Assembly: GCA_021786265.1 (NCBI GenBank)
Contig: JAJYNP010000362.1
Coordinates: forward strand, 1 to 10,823
DNA length: 10,823 nucleotides
Source: Chloroflexota bacterium
GTDB taxonomy: Bacteria; Chloroflexota; Limnocylindria; Limnocylindrales; CSP1-4
Reading direction: 5' to 3'
The position numbers and the translations under genes were made by a program. The notes under the pieces are model-generated. The model saw nothing but the letters and a program-made list of their open reading frames with translations, made no database searches and had not been told where the DNA came from. Positions 1 through 6,878 of this stretch are shown here, one piece after another. Numbering within the stretch: the stretch's first letter is position 1; each line of letters opens with the position of its first letter.

Positions 1-278
1 CCCGGGGCGCCGAGCGCCTCGCCGACGAAGCGCTGGAGCTCGCCGATGCAGCCCTCGTCGTCCCAGGGCGAGTCGGACAGGAACTCCTGGAGCTTGCGGG
101 GCGCGGCGCCGACCCGCTCGGCGATGTTCTCGACGTTCTTGCGCTCGATCGGGAGCGCCAGGCCGATCAGGTACTTGCGACTCGCGGCCCGTCCTTCGGA
201 CCGGCGGAAGAAGCGCCCGAAGCGGGCGTGGAACGCCTCCAGCGCAGGCAGCAGCGCGGCGAGATCGGCGTCGAGCAT
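1..278 (-). CDS. IS701-family transposase, N-terminal part (runs off left edge)
   Basis: Transposase that would cut and rejoin the ends of its own insertion sequence. Only the first 92 codons are visible; the catalytic DDE core lies beyond the window. The translated part begins MLDADLAALL. Around residues 20-45 it shows the arrangement known for IS701-family proteins: FGRFFRRSEGR, then a YLIGL segment, then IERKNVENIAE, followed by PRKLQEFL and a WDD motif. The RKN and LQ.FL...WD signatures decide the family call. The ATG at 278 is chosen because GGAAGGGG lies about 8 bases upstream; an ATG slightly further out is in another frame. The protein reads intact as far as seen, so this may be a complete element. 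The exact IS name cannot be given from the N-terminus alone. Confidence 0.8.
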   Translation of the reverse strand, partial: MLDADLAALLPALEAFHARFGRFFRRSEGRAASRKYLIGLALPIERKNVENIAERVGAAPRKLQEFLSDSPWDDEGCIGELQRFVGEALGAP

Positions 279-396
279 GCGGACATCCCCTTCCGTGGGA
301 CCGCCGCAGGCGGACGACAACTCGAACAGGCGGCGGCCTCTCGGGAGGCCACCCTCCGCCCCCTTCTCGGCTGAGTCAATAACCGGCGTTGTAGTA
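279..396 (-). mobile_element. Presumed outer end and leader of the IS701-type element
   Basis: This is the stretch between the transposase start and a CTAG tetranucleotide at 397-400. IS701-family elements are known to duplicate a 4-base YTAR target, and CTAG fits that rule. The element would then begin at 396, reading TACTACAACGCC on the minus strand, and leave a leader of about 118 bases. The leader contains a GC hairpin (GGCCTC at 335-340 pairing with GAGGCC at 345-350, loop TCGG on the plus strand). Such a hairpin could limit read-through into the transposase. The other end of the element is outside the window, so the inverted repeat and the duplication cannot be confirmed here. Confidence 0.4.
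335..350. repeat. Hairpin in the IS leader
   Basis: Perfect 6-base inverted repeat, GGCCTC and GAGGCC, separated by four bases. It lies between the presumed IS end and the transposase start. No U-tract follows on either strand, so a terminator role is not shown. Confidence 0.4.
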
Positions 397-489
397 CTAG
401 TGCAGATGGATCGCGGGGCCGAGGACCCCGTGCACGTCGTCCGCAATAGCGGCGAGATAGCGGACATCGGCGTCGCGGAGGTCACACAC
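397..489 (-). pseudogene. Small coding fragment ending exactly at the presumed IS701 target site
   Basis: A 30-codon reading frame from GTG at 489 to a TAG at 399-397. It has a good ribosome binding site (GGGAGG ending 9 bases before the GTG) and an in-frame TGA shortly upstream. The peptide contains DADVRYLAAIADDVHGVLG, with the amphipathic look of a real protein N-terminus. The TAG stop is part of the CTAG at which the IS701-type element appears to start. I infer that this is the 5' end of a gene interrupted by the insertion, its remainder lying beyond the left edge. The pattern LAAIADDVHGVLG resembles the helix before the active-site strand of nucleotidyltransferase-fold proteins such as AadA, but this is only a guess. 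It could also be a chance small ORF. Confidence 0.4.
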
Positions 490-555
490 GTAACGGATCC
501 TCCCGTTCCTTCACCCGCAGGGTAGACGGGAGACGTCTCGTCGCATCACCAACAG

Positions 556-837
556 TTACATCGGGCCACTCCGGCCGTTTGACGCCGCCAACCCGAGCAC
601 CGACCGTAGCCGCGAGCGCCGCCACACCTCCCTGAACCCGGTGCCCACGGGTGTCAGTGTGAGGACGGCAGCGCCGGCCTCGAGATCCTCCAGCCACGCG
701 AATGCCTGGAGAATGAGCAGCGCGAGCAGCCCGTTCACGAGCAGGATCGCGCCCACCAGGGCACCGGCGAGCACGGATTCCCGGAGGGCGAGCCGTTCCT
801 GCGGACGAGGCCAGATGGCGCGGATGATGCTCCTCAT
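556..837 (-). CDS. Small membrane protein translationally coupled to the permease
   Basis: A 93-residue protein of unknown family. Its ATG (837-835) overlaps the permease stop in the arrangement ATGA, so the two are almost certainly translated together. A GTGAGG about 9 bases upstream can serve as ribosome binding site. It has a basic, Arg-rich N-terminus (residues 1-19, including RAIWPRPQERLALR). One strong hydrophobic segment follows at about residues 21-49, then a second weakly hydrophobic stretch around 53-66 and a basic tail (VWRRSRLRS). This suggests one or two membrane spans with cytoplasmic basic ends. Given the coupling, a role as accessory subunit, assembly factor or regulator of the permease is the natural inference, but no known domain is recognised. 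Confidence 0.7.
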   Translation of the reverse strand: MRSIIRAIWPRPQERLALRESVLAGALVGAILLVNGLLALLILQAFAWLEDLEAGAAVLTLTPVGTGFREVWRRSRLRSVLGLAASNGRSGPM

Positions 838-2102
838 GTGAGATACCTCACCCACAGGTACAGCGTGGCGATCGCCATCGATTCGACGACCACGATCGCG
901 CCATAGCGGAAGAACTCGACGAACCGGATCGGGTGTCCGGCACGGGCGGCCATGTTGGCCACCACGACGTTCGCCGACGCCCCCACGATGGTCAGGTTCC
1001 CGCCCAGGCAGGCGCCGAGCGCGAGGGCCCACCAGAGCGGTTGCGCCGCGAGCCCGTCAGCGGTCAGTCTCTGGACGACCGGGATGGCCGTGGCCGTGTA
1101 CGGGATGTTGTCGACCACGGCAGAAGCCAGCGCCGAGAACCATAGCAGCGCGATGGCCGCCACCCCGACGTGCCCGCCAGCGGCGCGCGCGAGCGCCTCC
1201 GCGACACCGCCCACGATGCCCACCTTGACGACGGCCTCCACGAGCATGAAGAGCCCCACGAAGAAGAAGAGCGTCGACCACTCGATCTCGCGGAGAGCCT
1301 CGTGGGGATCGATCCCGGCGACGAGCAGGAGGACGGTCGCCCCGAGCAGGGCGATCGTGGCGGCCTCCAGGCCGAGCCAGCCGTGCAGGAGGAACCCGAG
1401 GAGCGTGATGCCGATGACGAGCAGCGCGATGCGCAGCAACCGGGGATCGCGGATCGCATCTGCCTCGCGGAGCTCGAGGATCGCCTCGCGGCGCTCGTCG
1501 GGGACCTGCAGCGTGCCCCGGAACAGCCAGCGCAGCGTCAGCACCGCAGCGACGAGGACGACGATCGTGACAGGGGCCAGGTTCGCGACGAAGGAGATGA
1601 AGTCGAGCCCGGCGGCCGATCCGATGAGGATGTTCGGGGGATCGCCGATGAGGGTGGCGGTGCCGCCGATGTTGGAGGCGAGGATCTCGCTGATCAGGTA
1701 CGGGCCCGGCGCGATCCCGAGCGTCCGCGACACCGAGAGGATGACCGGGGTGATCAACACCACCGTGGTGACGTTGTCGAGGAAGGCCGACAGGACCGCC
1801 GTGATCACGGCAAGGATGAGCAGGAGCCGGAACGGATCCCCGCGCGACAGCTTCGCGGCCCGGATCGCCAGCCACCCGAAGAATCCCGCCCGGCCGAGGG
1901 CGCCCGCCAGGACCATCATCCCCGCGAGCAGGAAGATGACGTTGAGGTCGATGGCGGCGAACGCCTCGGGCTGATCGATGATCCCGAGTGAGACGACGGC
2001 GAGACCACCGAGCAGGGCGACGAGCGTCCGGTCGACCCGCTCGCTCGCGATGAGCACGTACGCGGCGACGAAGATCGCCGCGGCCAGCCACGCGTCCATC
2101 AT
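834..2102 (-). CDS. ArsB/NhaD-type (SLC13-like) anion permease
   Basis: A 422-residue polytopic inner-membrane transporter of the ion-transporter superfamily that holds ArsB, NhaD, CitM and the SLC13 carriers. The protein shows the two-fold repeat typical of the fold. The first half carries SAFLDNVTTVVLITPV (about 105-120) followed by GGTATLIGDPPNILIGS (146-162). The second half carries SAVVDNIPYTATAIPVV (327-343) followed by GGNLTIVGASANVVV (367-381). These paired DN and Gly/Asn motifs form the substrate and ion site in relatives. A soluble linker rich in charged residues (about 200-222) separates the halves. Length matches the family. The substrate (arsenite, dicarboxylate, Na+/H+ or other) cannot be read from sequence; no ArsR or arsenate reductase is nearby to favour arsenite. 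Start is the first of two consecutive ATGs; no convincing ribosome binding site decides between them. It is followed by a coupled small membrane protein. Confidence 0.88.
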   Translation of the reverse strand: MMDAWLAAAIFVAAYVLIASERVDRTLVALLGGLAVVSLGIIDQPEAFAAIDLNVIFLLAGMMVLAGALGRAGFFGWLAIRAAKLSRGDPFRLLLILAVITAVLSAFLDNVTTVVLITPVILSVSRTLGIAPGPYLISEILASNIGGTATLIGDPPNILIGSAAGLDFISFVANLAPVTIVVLVAAVLTLRWLFRGTLQVPDERREAILELREADAIRDPRLLRIALLVIGITLLGFLLHGWLGLEAATIALLGATVLLLVAGIDPHEALREIEWSTLFFFVGLFMLVEAVVKVGIVGGVAEALARAAGGHVGVAAIALLWFSALASAVVDNIPYTATAIPVVQRLTADGLAAQPLWWALALGACLGGNLTIVGASANVVVANMAARAGHPIRFVEFFRYGAIVVVESMAIATLYLWVRYLT

Positions 2103-2591
2103 CGTTGACTCGCGCGGGTGTCGGGCATCCGAGGCGCCATGCTCGCCCCCGCAGCCGCGACGCGGCGCGAGTCAGGATCGCGGGGATGTTCGATCGGGAT
2201 CGGCAGGCCCGGGTGCGTCGTGCACCCCTTCGACCGCCCGATCGGCGTCAGTCTCTCTCCGCTCACCCACCCTGCCCGTCGCCGGCCGCCACCACCAGCG
2301 ACGCGGGCCACACGACGACCGCGTTCATCTTCTCCGTCCCTCAGCGTGTGCGATCAGGGTATCTGGCGAGCGCAAGCGCAGGCACGGGCCGAACGCGTCC
2401 ATCGCCCGTGGCGACTGGCCCCATCGGCGCGACACCTCCACGGCAACCGAGACTTGGGCGTGCCGCACCAGCGGTGGCCGCACGAGCTCGGGAACGCCGA
2501 GGCGCTGCGGGCCATGCTGGCGCTCGCCGTCGCGAGACGAGCCGCCGGTCCGTCGATTCTTCTGGCCCGGCCACAACCACCTCTGTAGCTG
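2103..2591. other. Gene-poor stretch upstream of the permease
   Basis: About 490 bases with no reading frame that I recognise on either strand. Several frames stay open, but the products are Arg/Pro/Ala-rich shadows without motifs. The permease promoter must lie close to 2103-2200, but no clear -10/-35 pair is visible. The right part (after about 2590) grades into the degraded transposase. There, a fragment reading GVSNRDV in another frame could be the remains of its N-terminal helix-turn-helix, suggesting that the 5' part of the transposase was lost through a small deletion and drift. Confidence 0.5.
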
Positions 2592-3121
2592 GTGGGCAGG
2601 ACGGCGTCTCGAACCGCGACGTACCGCGCCGAGGGGGCCGCGGGGCTCGCCCACGGCAATCGCGGCCGGGCGCCGGGCCACCGGACGCCAGAGGCGCTGC
2701 GTGCCCGTCTGGTCGAGCTCGCCCGCACGACGTATGCGGGCGTCAACCGGGCCCACCTCGCCGAACTGCTCGCCGAGCGCGAGGGCATCACGATCACCGA
2801 GCGGACGCTGCGCCGGATCCTCGACGAGGCCGGCCTCGCCCCGGTGTACCGGCGACGAAGAGCCAGGCACCGCAGCCGGCGCGACCGGATGGCTCGGGAG
2901 GGGCTCCTGCTCCAGGTCGACGGCAGCCGCCACGACCGGCTCGAGAGCCGGGGACCCCTGCTCACCCTGGTGGGCGGCATCGACGACGCGACGAGCCGGC
3001 TGACCGGGGCCACGTTCCGGGAGGCCGCGGACGCCGCGGGCTACTTCATCATGCTGATCCAGACGGCCCGCCGCTACGGACTCCCGGGCGCCCTGTACTC
3101 GGACCGCCACGGGATCTTCGT
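2592..3121 (+). pseudogene. ISNCY-type (IS1202-like) transposase remnant
   Basis: Broken transposase of an insertion sequence. From about 2622 the frame reads YRAEGAAGLAHGNRGR, the end of an N-terminal helix-turn-helix region. Then come LVELARTTYAGVNRAHLAEL and LAEREGITITERTLRRIL, a basic RRRRARHRSRRDRM stretch, and the start of the RNase H-like core: LLLQVDGSRHDRLE, LTLVGGIDDATSRL and LPGALYSDRHGIF. The Asp in VDGS and the Asp in YSDRHG correspond to the first two catalytic acids of the family. Immediately after GIF the similarity stops, so the last acidic residue and the whole C-terminus are missing. Full-length relatives are about 400 residues or more; fewer than 180 remain. The visible ATG at 2592 is not the native start, because the N-terminal helices are damaged. 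The element is dead. Confidence 0.75.
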
Positions 3122-3127
3122 CGACCC

Positions 3128-3247
3128 TCCTCGGTCATGCTTCCCAACGTTGCGTCGTTGCCCGCGGGCGAGGCGCTCGCTGTGCTGCTCGCCTACGCTG
3201 CGGTCGCGGTCGGCGCCGTGATGGCGGTGATCACCCGACGAGACGCC
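3128..3247 (+). pseudogene. C-terminal scrap of an ABC-2-type permease
   Basis: Directly after the transposase break, in a different frame, the sequence reads SSVMLPNVASLPAGEALAVL and then LAYAAVAVGAVMAV with ITRRDA. This matches the usual end of ABC-2 permeases: a short periplasmic loop, a final Ala/Val-rich membrane helix, and a terminal (R)RRDA. In intact genes the stop follows RRDA. Here the frame runs on into the antisense of the next gene, so even the stop is lost or altered. The call rests on about 40 residues and could be a chance hydrophobic frame, but the helix plus terminal RRDA is characteristic. No ATPase subunit or rest of the permease is present in the window. Confidence 0.4.
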
Positions 3248-3262
3248 CGACCGCGGCCACGC

Positions 3263-4165
3263 TCACCCGGCCAGCAATCGCACCATCGCGAGGCGAGACT
3301 CTTCGTCCGCCGGCGTGTAGACGCGGAGCTCCGCGTCCGGAGCATCCGCCAGGTGGAGGATCGTGTGGTCGAGGCTGAGCAGGCCGACCCGAGGGTGCAG
3401 GTAGCGTTTCGTCTTCGTCGTGACCCCGGAGACCTCGTGCCGCTCCCAGACTCGAGAGAAATCGGGTGACGCGGCGATCAGTCGCCCGAGCAGTGCCACC
3501 CAGGCGGGCTCGCCGACGTGCGGGCTCATGCTGGCCCGGAAGCGGGCGACCATCCGACGGACGCTGTCGTCGTAGTCCATGAGCAGGCGCTTCCAGACCG
3601 GGTTCGTGAATGCGAGCCAGAGCAGATTCCGATCGGCCTCGGGCAGGAGGCCGAAGTCGCCGAGGAGGGCCGCTTCCGCCCGGTTCCAGGCGAGGACGTC
3701 GTAGCGCGCGTTCGTGATCGCCGCCGGACAGGGCTCGAGCGCCTCGAGAATCAGCCGCATTTGCGGCGTGACGCAGCGACTCCCTTCGGGATGCTCGAAC
3801 GGCACCGTTCCAGCGAGGGCGTGGAGATGGTCGACCTCGGCGTGGTCGAGCCGGAGCGCGGAGGCGATCGCCTCGATCACCTCGGCGCTCGGCTTGATCG
3901 TCCGCCCCTGCTCGAGCCAGGTGTACCAGGTGACCCCGACGCTCGCGAGCTCGGCCACCTCCTCGCGCCGGAGGCCTAGCGTTCTACGGCGCCGACCGGG
4001 AGGCAGGCCTACGTCCTCGGGGCTGAGCCGGGCGCGGCGGGTCCGGAGGAAGTCCGCGAGCTCGCGCCGTCGCGCGGTCGGACCGTCGAGATCGAGCACG
4101 TTGGCCACTGGCGGAATGACCGGCACCTTGGCGTCAGGGGCGACGGGATGGGTCACGGGCACCAT
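3263..4165 (-). CDS. XRE-family transcriptional regulator with MmyB-like C-terminal domain
   Basis: A 300-residue DNA-binding regulator. The N-terminal helix-turn-helix (about residues 33-117) contains ELADFLRTRRARLSPEDVGL, LGLRREEVAELASVGVTWYT and WLEQGRTIKPSAEVIEAIAS, the classic signature of this group. The C-terminal half has the PAS-like MmyB ligand-binding pattern: ITNARYDVLAWNRAEAALLG (150-169), NLLWLAFTNP (180-189), and WERHEVSGVTTKTKRYLHP with GLLSLDHTILHLAD near the end. Ligands of MmyB-like domains are thought to be lipids or other small molecules. The ATG at 4165 is taken as start because the divergent gene limits the region. It has only a weak AGG upstream, and in-frame GTG codons 13-22 residues later are alternatives. 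It is divergent from an MFS exporter, a common regulator/target arrangement for this family. Confidence 0.88.
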   Translation of the reverse strand: MVPVTHPVAPDAKVPVIPPVANVLDLDGPTARRRELADFLRTRRARLSPEDVGLPPGRRRRTLGLRREEVAELASVGVTWYTWLEQGRTIKPSAEVIEAIASALRLDHAEVDHLHALAGTVPFEHPEGSRCVTPQMRLILEALEPCPAAITNARYDVLAWNRAEAALLGDFGLLPEADRNLLWLAFTNPVWKRLLMDYDDSVRRMVARFRASMSPHVGEPAWVALLGRLIAASPDFSRVWERHEVSGVTTKTKRYLHPRVGLLSLDHTILHLADAPDAELRVYTPADEESRLAMVRLLAG

Positions 4166-4258
4166 GATGGCCTGAATCGGATCATGTGGCAAGGTAGTCT
4201 TGATACTAGGATATCCAGGCTCTGGCACCTGGCTTCTGTGACGGTCACCCTTCACGGC
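4166..4258. promoter_or_regulatory. Divergent promoter/operator region, XRE regulator and MFS exporter
   Basis: This 93-base gap must hold both promoters. It contains a perfect palindrome GTGAC-G-GTCAC at 4238-4248, ending 10 bases before the exporter ATG, an inverted repeat CCAGG/CCTGG (4215-4219 and 4228-4232), and TAGT/ACTA (4195-4198 and 4205-4208). The palindrome is the best operator candidate because it would block exporter translation initiation or early transcription. No convincing -35/-10 pair was found on either strand, although an AT-richer patch lies at 4195-4215. Confidence 0.4.
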
Positions 4259-5757
4259 ATGACTTCCACGTTCGTGCCGCGCCCCATCCGCCGCCCACAG
4301 CCGCGACCGATTGCCCCGCTGGGAACCGTCGGGCTGGCAACCCTCCTGCTCGGGCTGCTGATGGCGATCGTCGACTTCTTCATTGTCAACATCGCGCTGC
4401 CGAGCATGGCGAGGAACCTCCACGCGAGCGTGGCGATGCTCGAGCTCGTCGTGGCCGGATACGGGACATCGTACGCGGTCCTGCTCGTGCCAGGTGGGCG
4501 CCTTGGCGACCGCTTCGGCCGGCGGCGCGTCTTCCTGACGGGGGTGACGGGGTTCACGATCGCGTCGGTCGTCTGCGGCCTCGCGCCCGATCCGACCGCG
4601 CTCGTTGTCGCTCGCGTCGTCCAGGGCGCCTTCGCGGCGCTGCTCGTGCCGCAGGTCCTCGCGATCATCCAGGCGAGCCTCTCGGGCAGCGAACGCCAGC
4701 GGGCCCTCGCCGTCTATGGGGCAACTCTCGGGGCGGGAGCGGTGATCGGTCAGGTGCTCGGTGGCCTGATCGTCCAGGCCAATGTCGCTGGTCTCGACTG
4801 GCGTCCGATCTTCCTCGTCAACCTGCCGGTCGGGATCGCCACCCTGATCGTCGCGGCCCGCCTCGCGCCGGAGAATCGCAGCATCACCGCCACCGGTCTC
4901 GATATCCCTGGTGGGCTCCTCGTCGGAGCGGCGATCGTCTCGATCCTCGTCCCGGCCACGCTCGGTCGCCAGCTCGGCTGGCCGGCCTGGAGCGTGGCGA
5001 TGCTGCCGATCGCCCCGATCGCGCTTGCGGTCGCGCTCCGCCACGGCCGGCACCTCGAGCGGGACGGCGCGAGCCCCTCCTGCCACCATCCCTCCTCCGC
5101 CTGCCGGGCCTGCGGGCCGGGCTGGGCGTCGTCGTCGCCTTGTTCATGGCGGCGGGCGGGTTCTTCCTGACCATCGCCCTCACGCTCCAGGACGGGCTCC
5201 ACCTTCGACCGCTCGATGCGGCCCTGACCATGGCCCCATTCGCCGTCGCGTTCCTCCTGATGTCGCTGGTCGGCCGGCCGCTGGCGGGTCGAATCGGCAG
5301 TCGCCTCGTTCGCCTCGGCGGCGCGCTCTACGCCGCAGGCATGGCGCTTATCGCCGTCGAGGCGGCGACCGCCGGGGCCGCCCTCAGCGGTTGGCTCCTC
5401 GCGCCCGCCCTGGCCATCGTCGGCCTCGGCCAGGGTGCCGTCGTGGCCCCCCTGATCGGCATCGCCATGACGGATGTTCCCGCCCACCGGGCCGGCGCCG
5501 CGAGCGGCTTGCTCACGACGACGATCCAGGCGTCACTCGCGGTCGGGGCCGCGGTGATCGGGCTGCTGTTCCTCGCGGTGCTCGGAGGGACGGGCCAGGA
5601 CCTCGGCGTCGGCACGAGCGCCTCGAACGCAGCGCATGCCGCGGCGGCCACAACGGCAGTCGAGGCGCTGCTCGGCCTCGCCGTCGTCTGGCAGGCCGGC
5701 CGGCTTCCAGCGAGCGCGCCCGCTGCCACGACCGACGTGCTGGCGGACGCGGCCTGA
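4259..5757 (+). pseudogene. DHA2-type MFS drug exporter, split by a one-base deletion
   Basis: Proton-driven multidrug exporter of the major facilitator superfamily, DHA2 (14-helix) type. Frame one starts at ATG 4259 (MTSTFVPRP) and shows motif D1 around DFFIVNIALPSM, motif A as GGRLGDRFGRRRVF, and motif C as GAGAVIGQVLGGL. Near 5074-5077 the frame changes: adding one C to the CCCC run restores SPLLPPSLLRLPGL, leading into VVALFMAAGGFFLTIALTLQ and the remaining helices up to the TGA at 5755-5757. The restored protein would be 499 residues, normal for the family. Everything on both sides of the break looks well conserved, so the lesion is recent, phase-variable or an assembly/sequencing error in a homopolymer. 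It is divergent from an XRE/MmyB regulator that probably controls it. Confidence 0.82.
5074..5077 (+). other. Frameshift position in the MFS gene (C-run)
   Basis: The run CCCC before TCCTGCCACC is one C short of the frame needed to join the two conserved halves. The repaired reading frame gives uninterrupted family-like sequence on both sides. Confidence 0.75.
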
Positions 5758-5823
5758 CGAGGGGTCGGTCCCATCGTCGCGTCGGCTGAGCGCTCCCTGC
5801 GTGCCGCTCAACCGCTGCCCGAT

Positions 5824-5837
5824 CCGGCCGACGCCGG
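5824..5837. repeat. Small GC hairpin downstream of the MFS gene
   Basis: CCGGC and GCCGG separated by CGAC, about 65 bases after the exporter stop. It could be part of a terminator, but there is no U-tract. Nothing else is recognisable in the gap 5758-5968 apart from the ribosome binding site of the next gene. Confidence 0.3.
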
Positions 5838-5968
5838 CTGTCACACTTCCCGCGCGCGTCCCGACATCAGGTCGTCGGGCGTACCCAGCCGCGCGCAAGG
5901 CCGGAGAGGCCACGGTAGAGCCGTCTCGCCGTTCCGGGTCAGTGAACAGACAGAGGAAGGAGCCCGCC

Positions 5969-6400
5969 GTGCTCGGCCGCAAGGAATACACCCGCGAGGA
6001 GTTCGACCACGCGAGGGCGGCCGTCGAACGGCGGCTTGCCGCGCATAGGCAACTGGCCACGGCCGTCACCGGTTCAGCGCCCGGCGCGGTCGCCCGGTAT
6101 GACCTTGCTCAATTTGAAACCCTGCTCTTCGACAACATGACTCTCGTCCTGGATCGCCACGTCGTGCACAGGCTCCGGGTCGTCACGGGCAAGGACACCA
6201 ATCCGCTCAACGAAGTTGACATGATCTGCGACTCGTTGATGAACCACGATGGTGTCCTGCGTGGCAACAGCGTGATCAAGCGGACGCCCGATCGATCGGT
6301 CCTGAAGCTTCGAATCGGCGACCCGATCAGGCTCACCGCGGCGGACTTCCAACGTCTCTCAACCGCGTTCTTCGCCGAGCTCGAGCGCAGGTTCCTCTAG
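5969..6400 (+). CDS. Conserved protein of unknown function, 143 residues
   Basis: Cytoplasmic-looking protein without signal or membrane segment. The GTG start at 5969 is supported by a textbook ribosome binding site, GAGGAAGGAG (5953-5962), six bases upstream. Starting with LGRKEYTREEFDHARAAVE, it has a charged helical N-terminus (about 6-35), then FETLLFDNMTLVLDRHVVHR (about 51-70) and RVVTGKDTNPLNEVDMICDS (about 71-90). LMNHDGVLRGNSVIK, SVLKLRIGDPIRLTAADF and the tail FFAELERRFL follow. I recall highly similar hypothetical proteins from actinobacteria, with the NPLNEV...CDSLMN...GVLRGN block conserved, but no function has been assigned to my knowledge. It is convergent with the next cluster and monocistronic in this window. 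The length appears complete. Confidence 0.85.
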   Translation: MLGRKEYTREEFDHARAAVERRLAAHRQLATAVTGSAPGAVARYDLAQFETLLFDNMTLVLDRHVVHRLRVVTGKDTNPLNEVDMICDSLMNHDGVLRGNSVIKRTPDRSVLKLRIGDPIRLTAADFQRLSTAFFAELERRFL

Positions 6401-6519
6401 CTCGCGCTCCTCCTTCGGCCCTGGAGGTGCGGTGGCGTGGCGAAGGACGTACTCGCCGTGCCCGCGGCCGTGTCGGTCCAGCGGAGACTGGCGCCGGACG
6501 TTCGTGGCGTCTCAGGGCG

Positions 6520-6819
6520 TCACTCGACCACGCGGTAGAGCGCGTACTCGAGCGTGCCCTCGACGAAGGGCATGCCCGCGGCGACGCGGGCATAGTCCGG
6601 ATCGGCGGCGTCGCGCGCCTCCTCACGCTCGTAGGCCGCCAGGTCGGGGTACTCGAAGATGAGCCGGACGTGGTTCATCTCGCCCGACAGGCCCTGGAGG
6701 ATCCGGGGGGCCGCGTCGCCCTTCGCCGCTCGGTAGGCAGCCCAGCGCTGCGCCGCCGGGATGAACTCGTGGAACCTGCCCAGTTCGACCCGTCCGGTGA
6801 CGTGCACTTCCACCGCCAT
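6520..6819 (-). CDS. NIPSNAP-like dimeric alpha/beta-barrel protein
   Basis: A 99-residue protein with the small ferredoxin-like fold typical of NIPSNAP and related dimeric alpha/beta-barrel domains. An opening strand (AVEVHVTGRVELGR) leads to a helix (FHEFIPAAQRWAAYRAAKG). The segment LSGEMNHVRLIFEYPDLAAY matches the family pattern G..N.V..l.eY.dl.ay. Next are EREEARDAADPDYARVAAG and a final strand, EGTLEYALYRVV. The start is fixed by AGGAGG at 6829-6834, nine bases upstream. It is the last gene of the minus-strand series, 59 bases after the ABM gene. Family members bind or transform small aromatic or quinone-like ligands or act as structural dimers, but the substrate here is unknown. Confidence 0.65.
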   Translation of the reverse strand: MAVEVHVTGRVELGRFHEFIPAAQRWAAYRAAKGDAAPRILQGLSGEMNHVRLIFEYPDLAAYEREEARDAADPDYARVAAGMPFVEGTLEYALYRVVE

Positions 6820-6878
6820 GCTGCGCTACCTCCTCTGCACTCGACGGATGACCCTGGCGCTTCGAGATGGACAGGCGC

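Noticed and set aside
46..525. Plus-strand 159-residue frame at the left end
   Set aside because: It crosses the IS transposase antisense, the presumed IS end and the adjacent fragment, and shows no conserved pattern.
952..1974. Long open frames on the plus strand opposite the permease
   Set aside because: They are antisense shadows caused by high GC at third positions: Arg/Ser/Asp-rich, without motifs, and opposite a clearly conserved transporter.
2105..3469. A 454-residue plus-strand open frame
   Set aside because: Most is low-complexity Arg/Pro/Gly sequence in the wrong frame of the transposase remnant; only 3128-3247 resembles protein (ABC-2 tail).
4200..4228. TTGATA (4200-4205) as a -35 box for the MFS gene
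   Set aside because: No -10-like hexamer occurs 16-18 bases downstream, so it was not called a promoter.
5074..5083. Programmed -1 ribosomal frameshift in the MFS gene
   Set aside because: The site G AGC CCC TCC is not a standard X XXY YYZ slippery heptamer, no strong stimulatory structure was noticed, and MFS exporters are not known to use frameshifting. A missing C is simpler.
3263..5089. A 608-residue minus-strand open frame
   Set aside because: Only its last 300 codons are the XRE/MmyB regulator. The upstream part is antisense to the MFS gene and is rich in Arg, Asp and Glu with no family pattern.
6383..6409. GAGCGC/GCGCTC inverted repeat as terminator of the 143-residue gene
   Set aside because: The left arm lies inside the coding end, the loop is 15 bases and no U-tract follows, so support is too weak to list.
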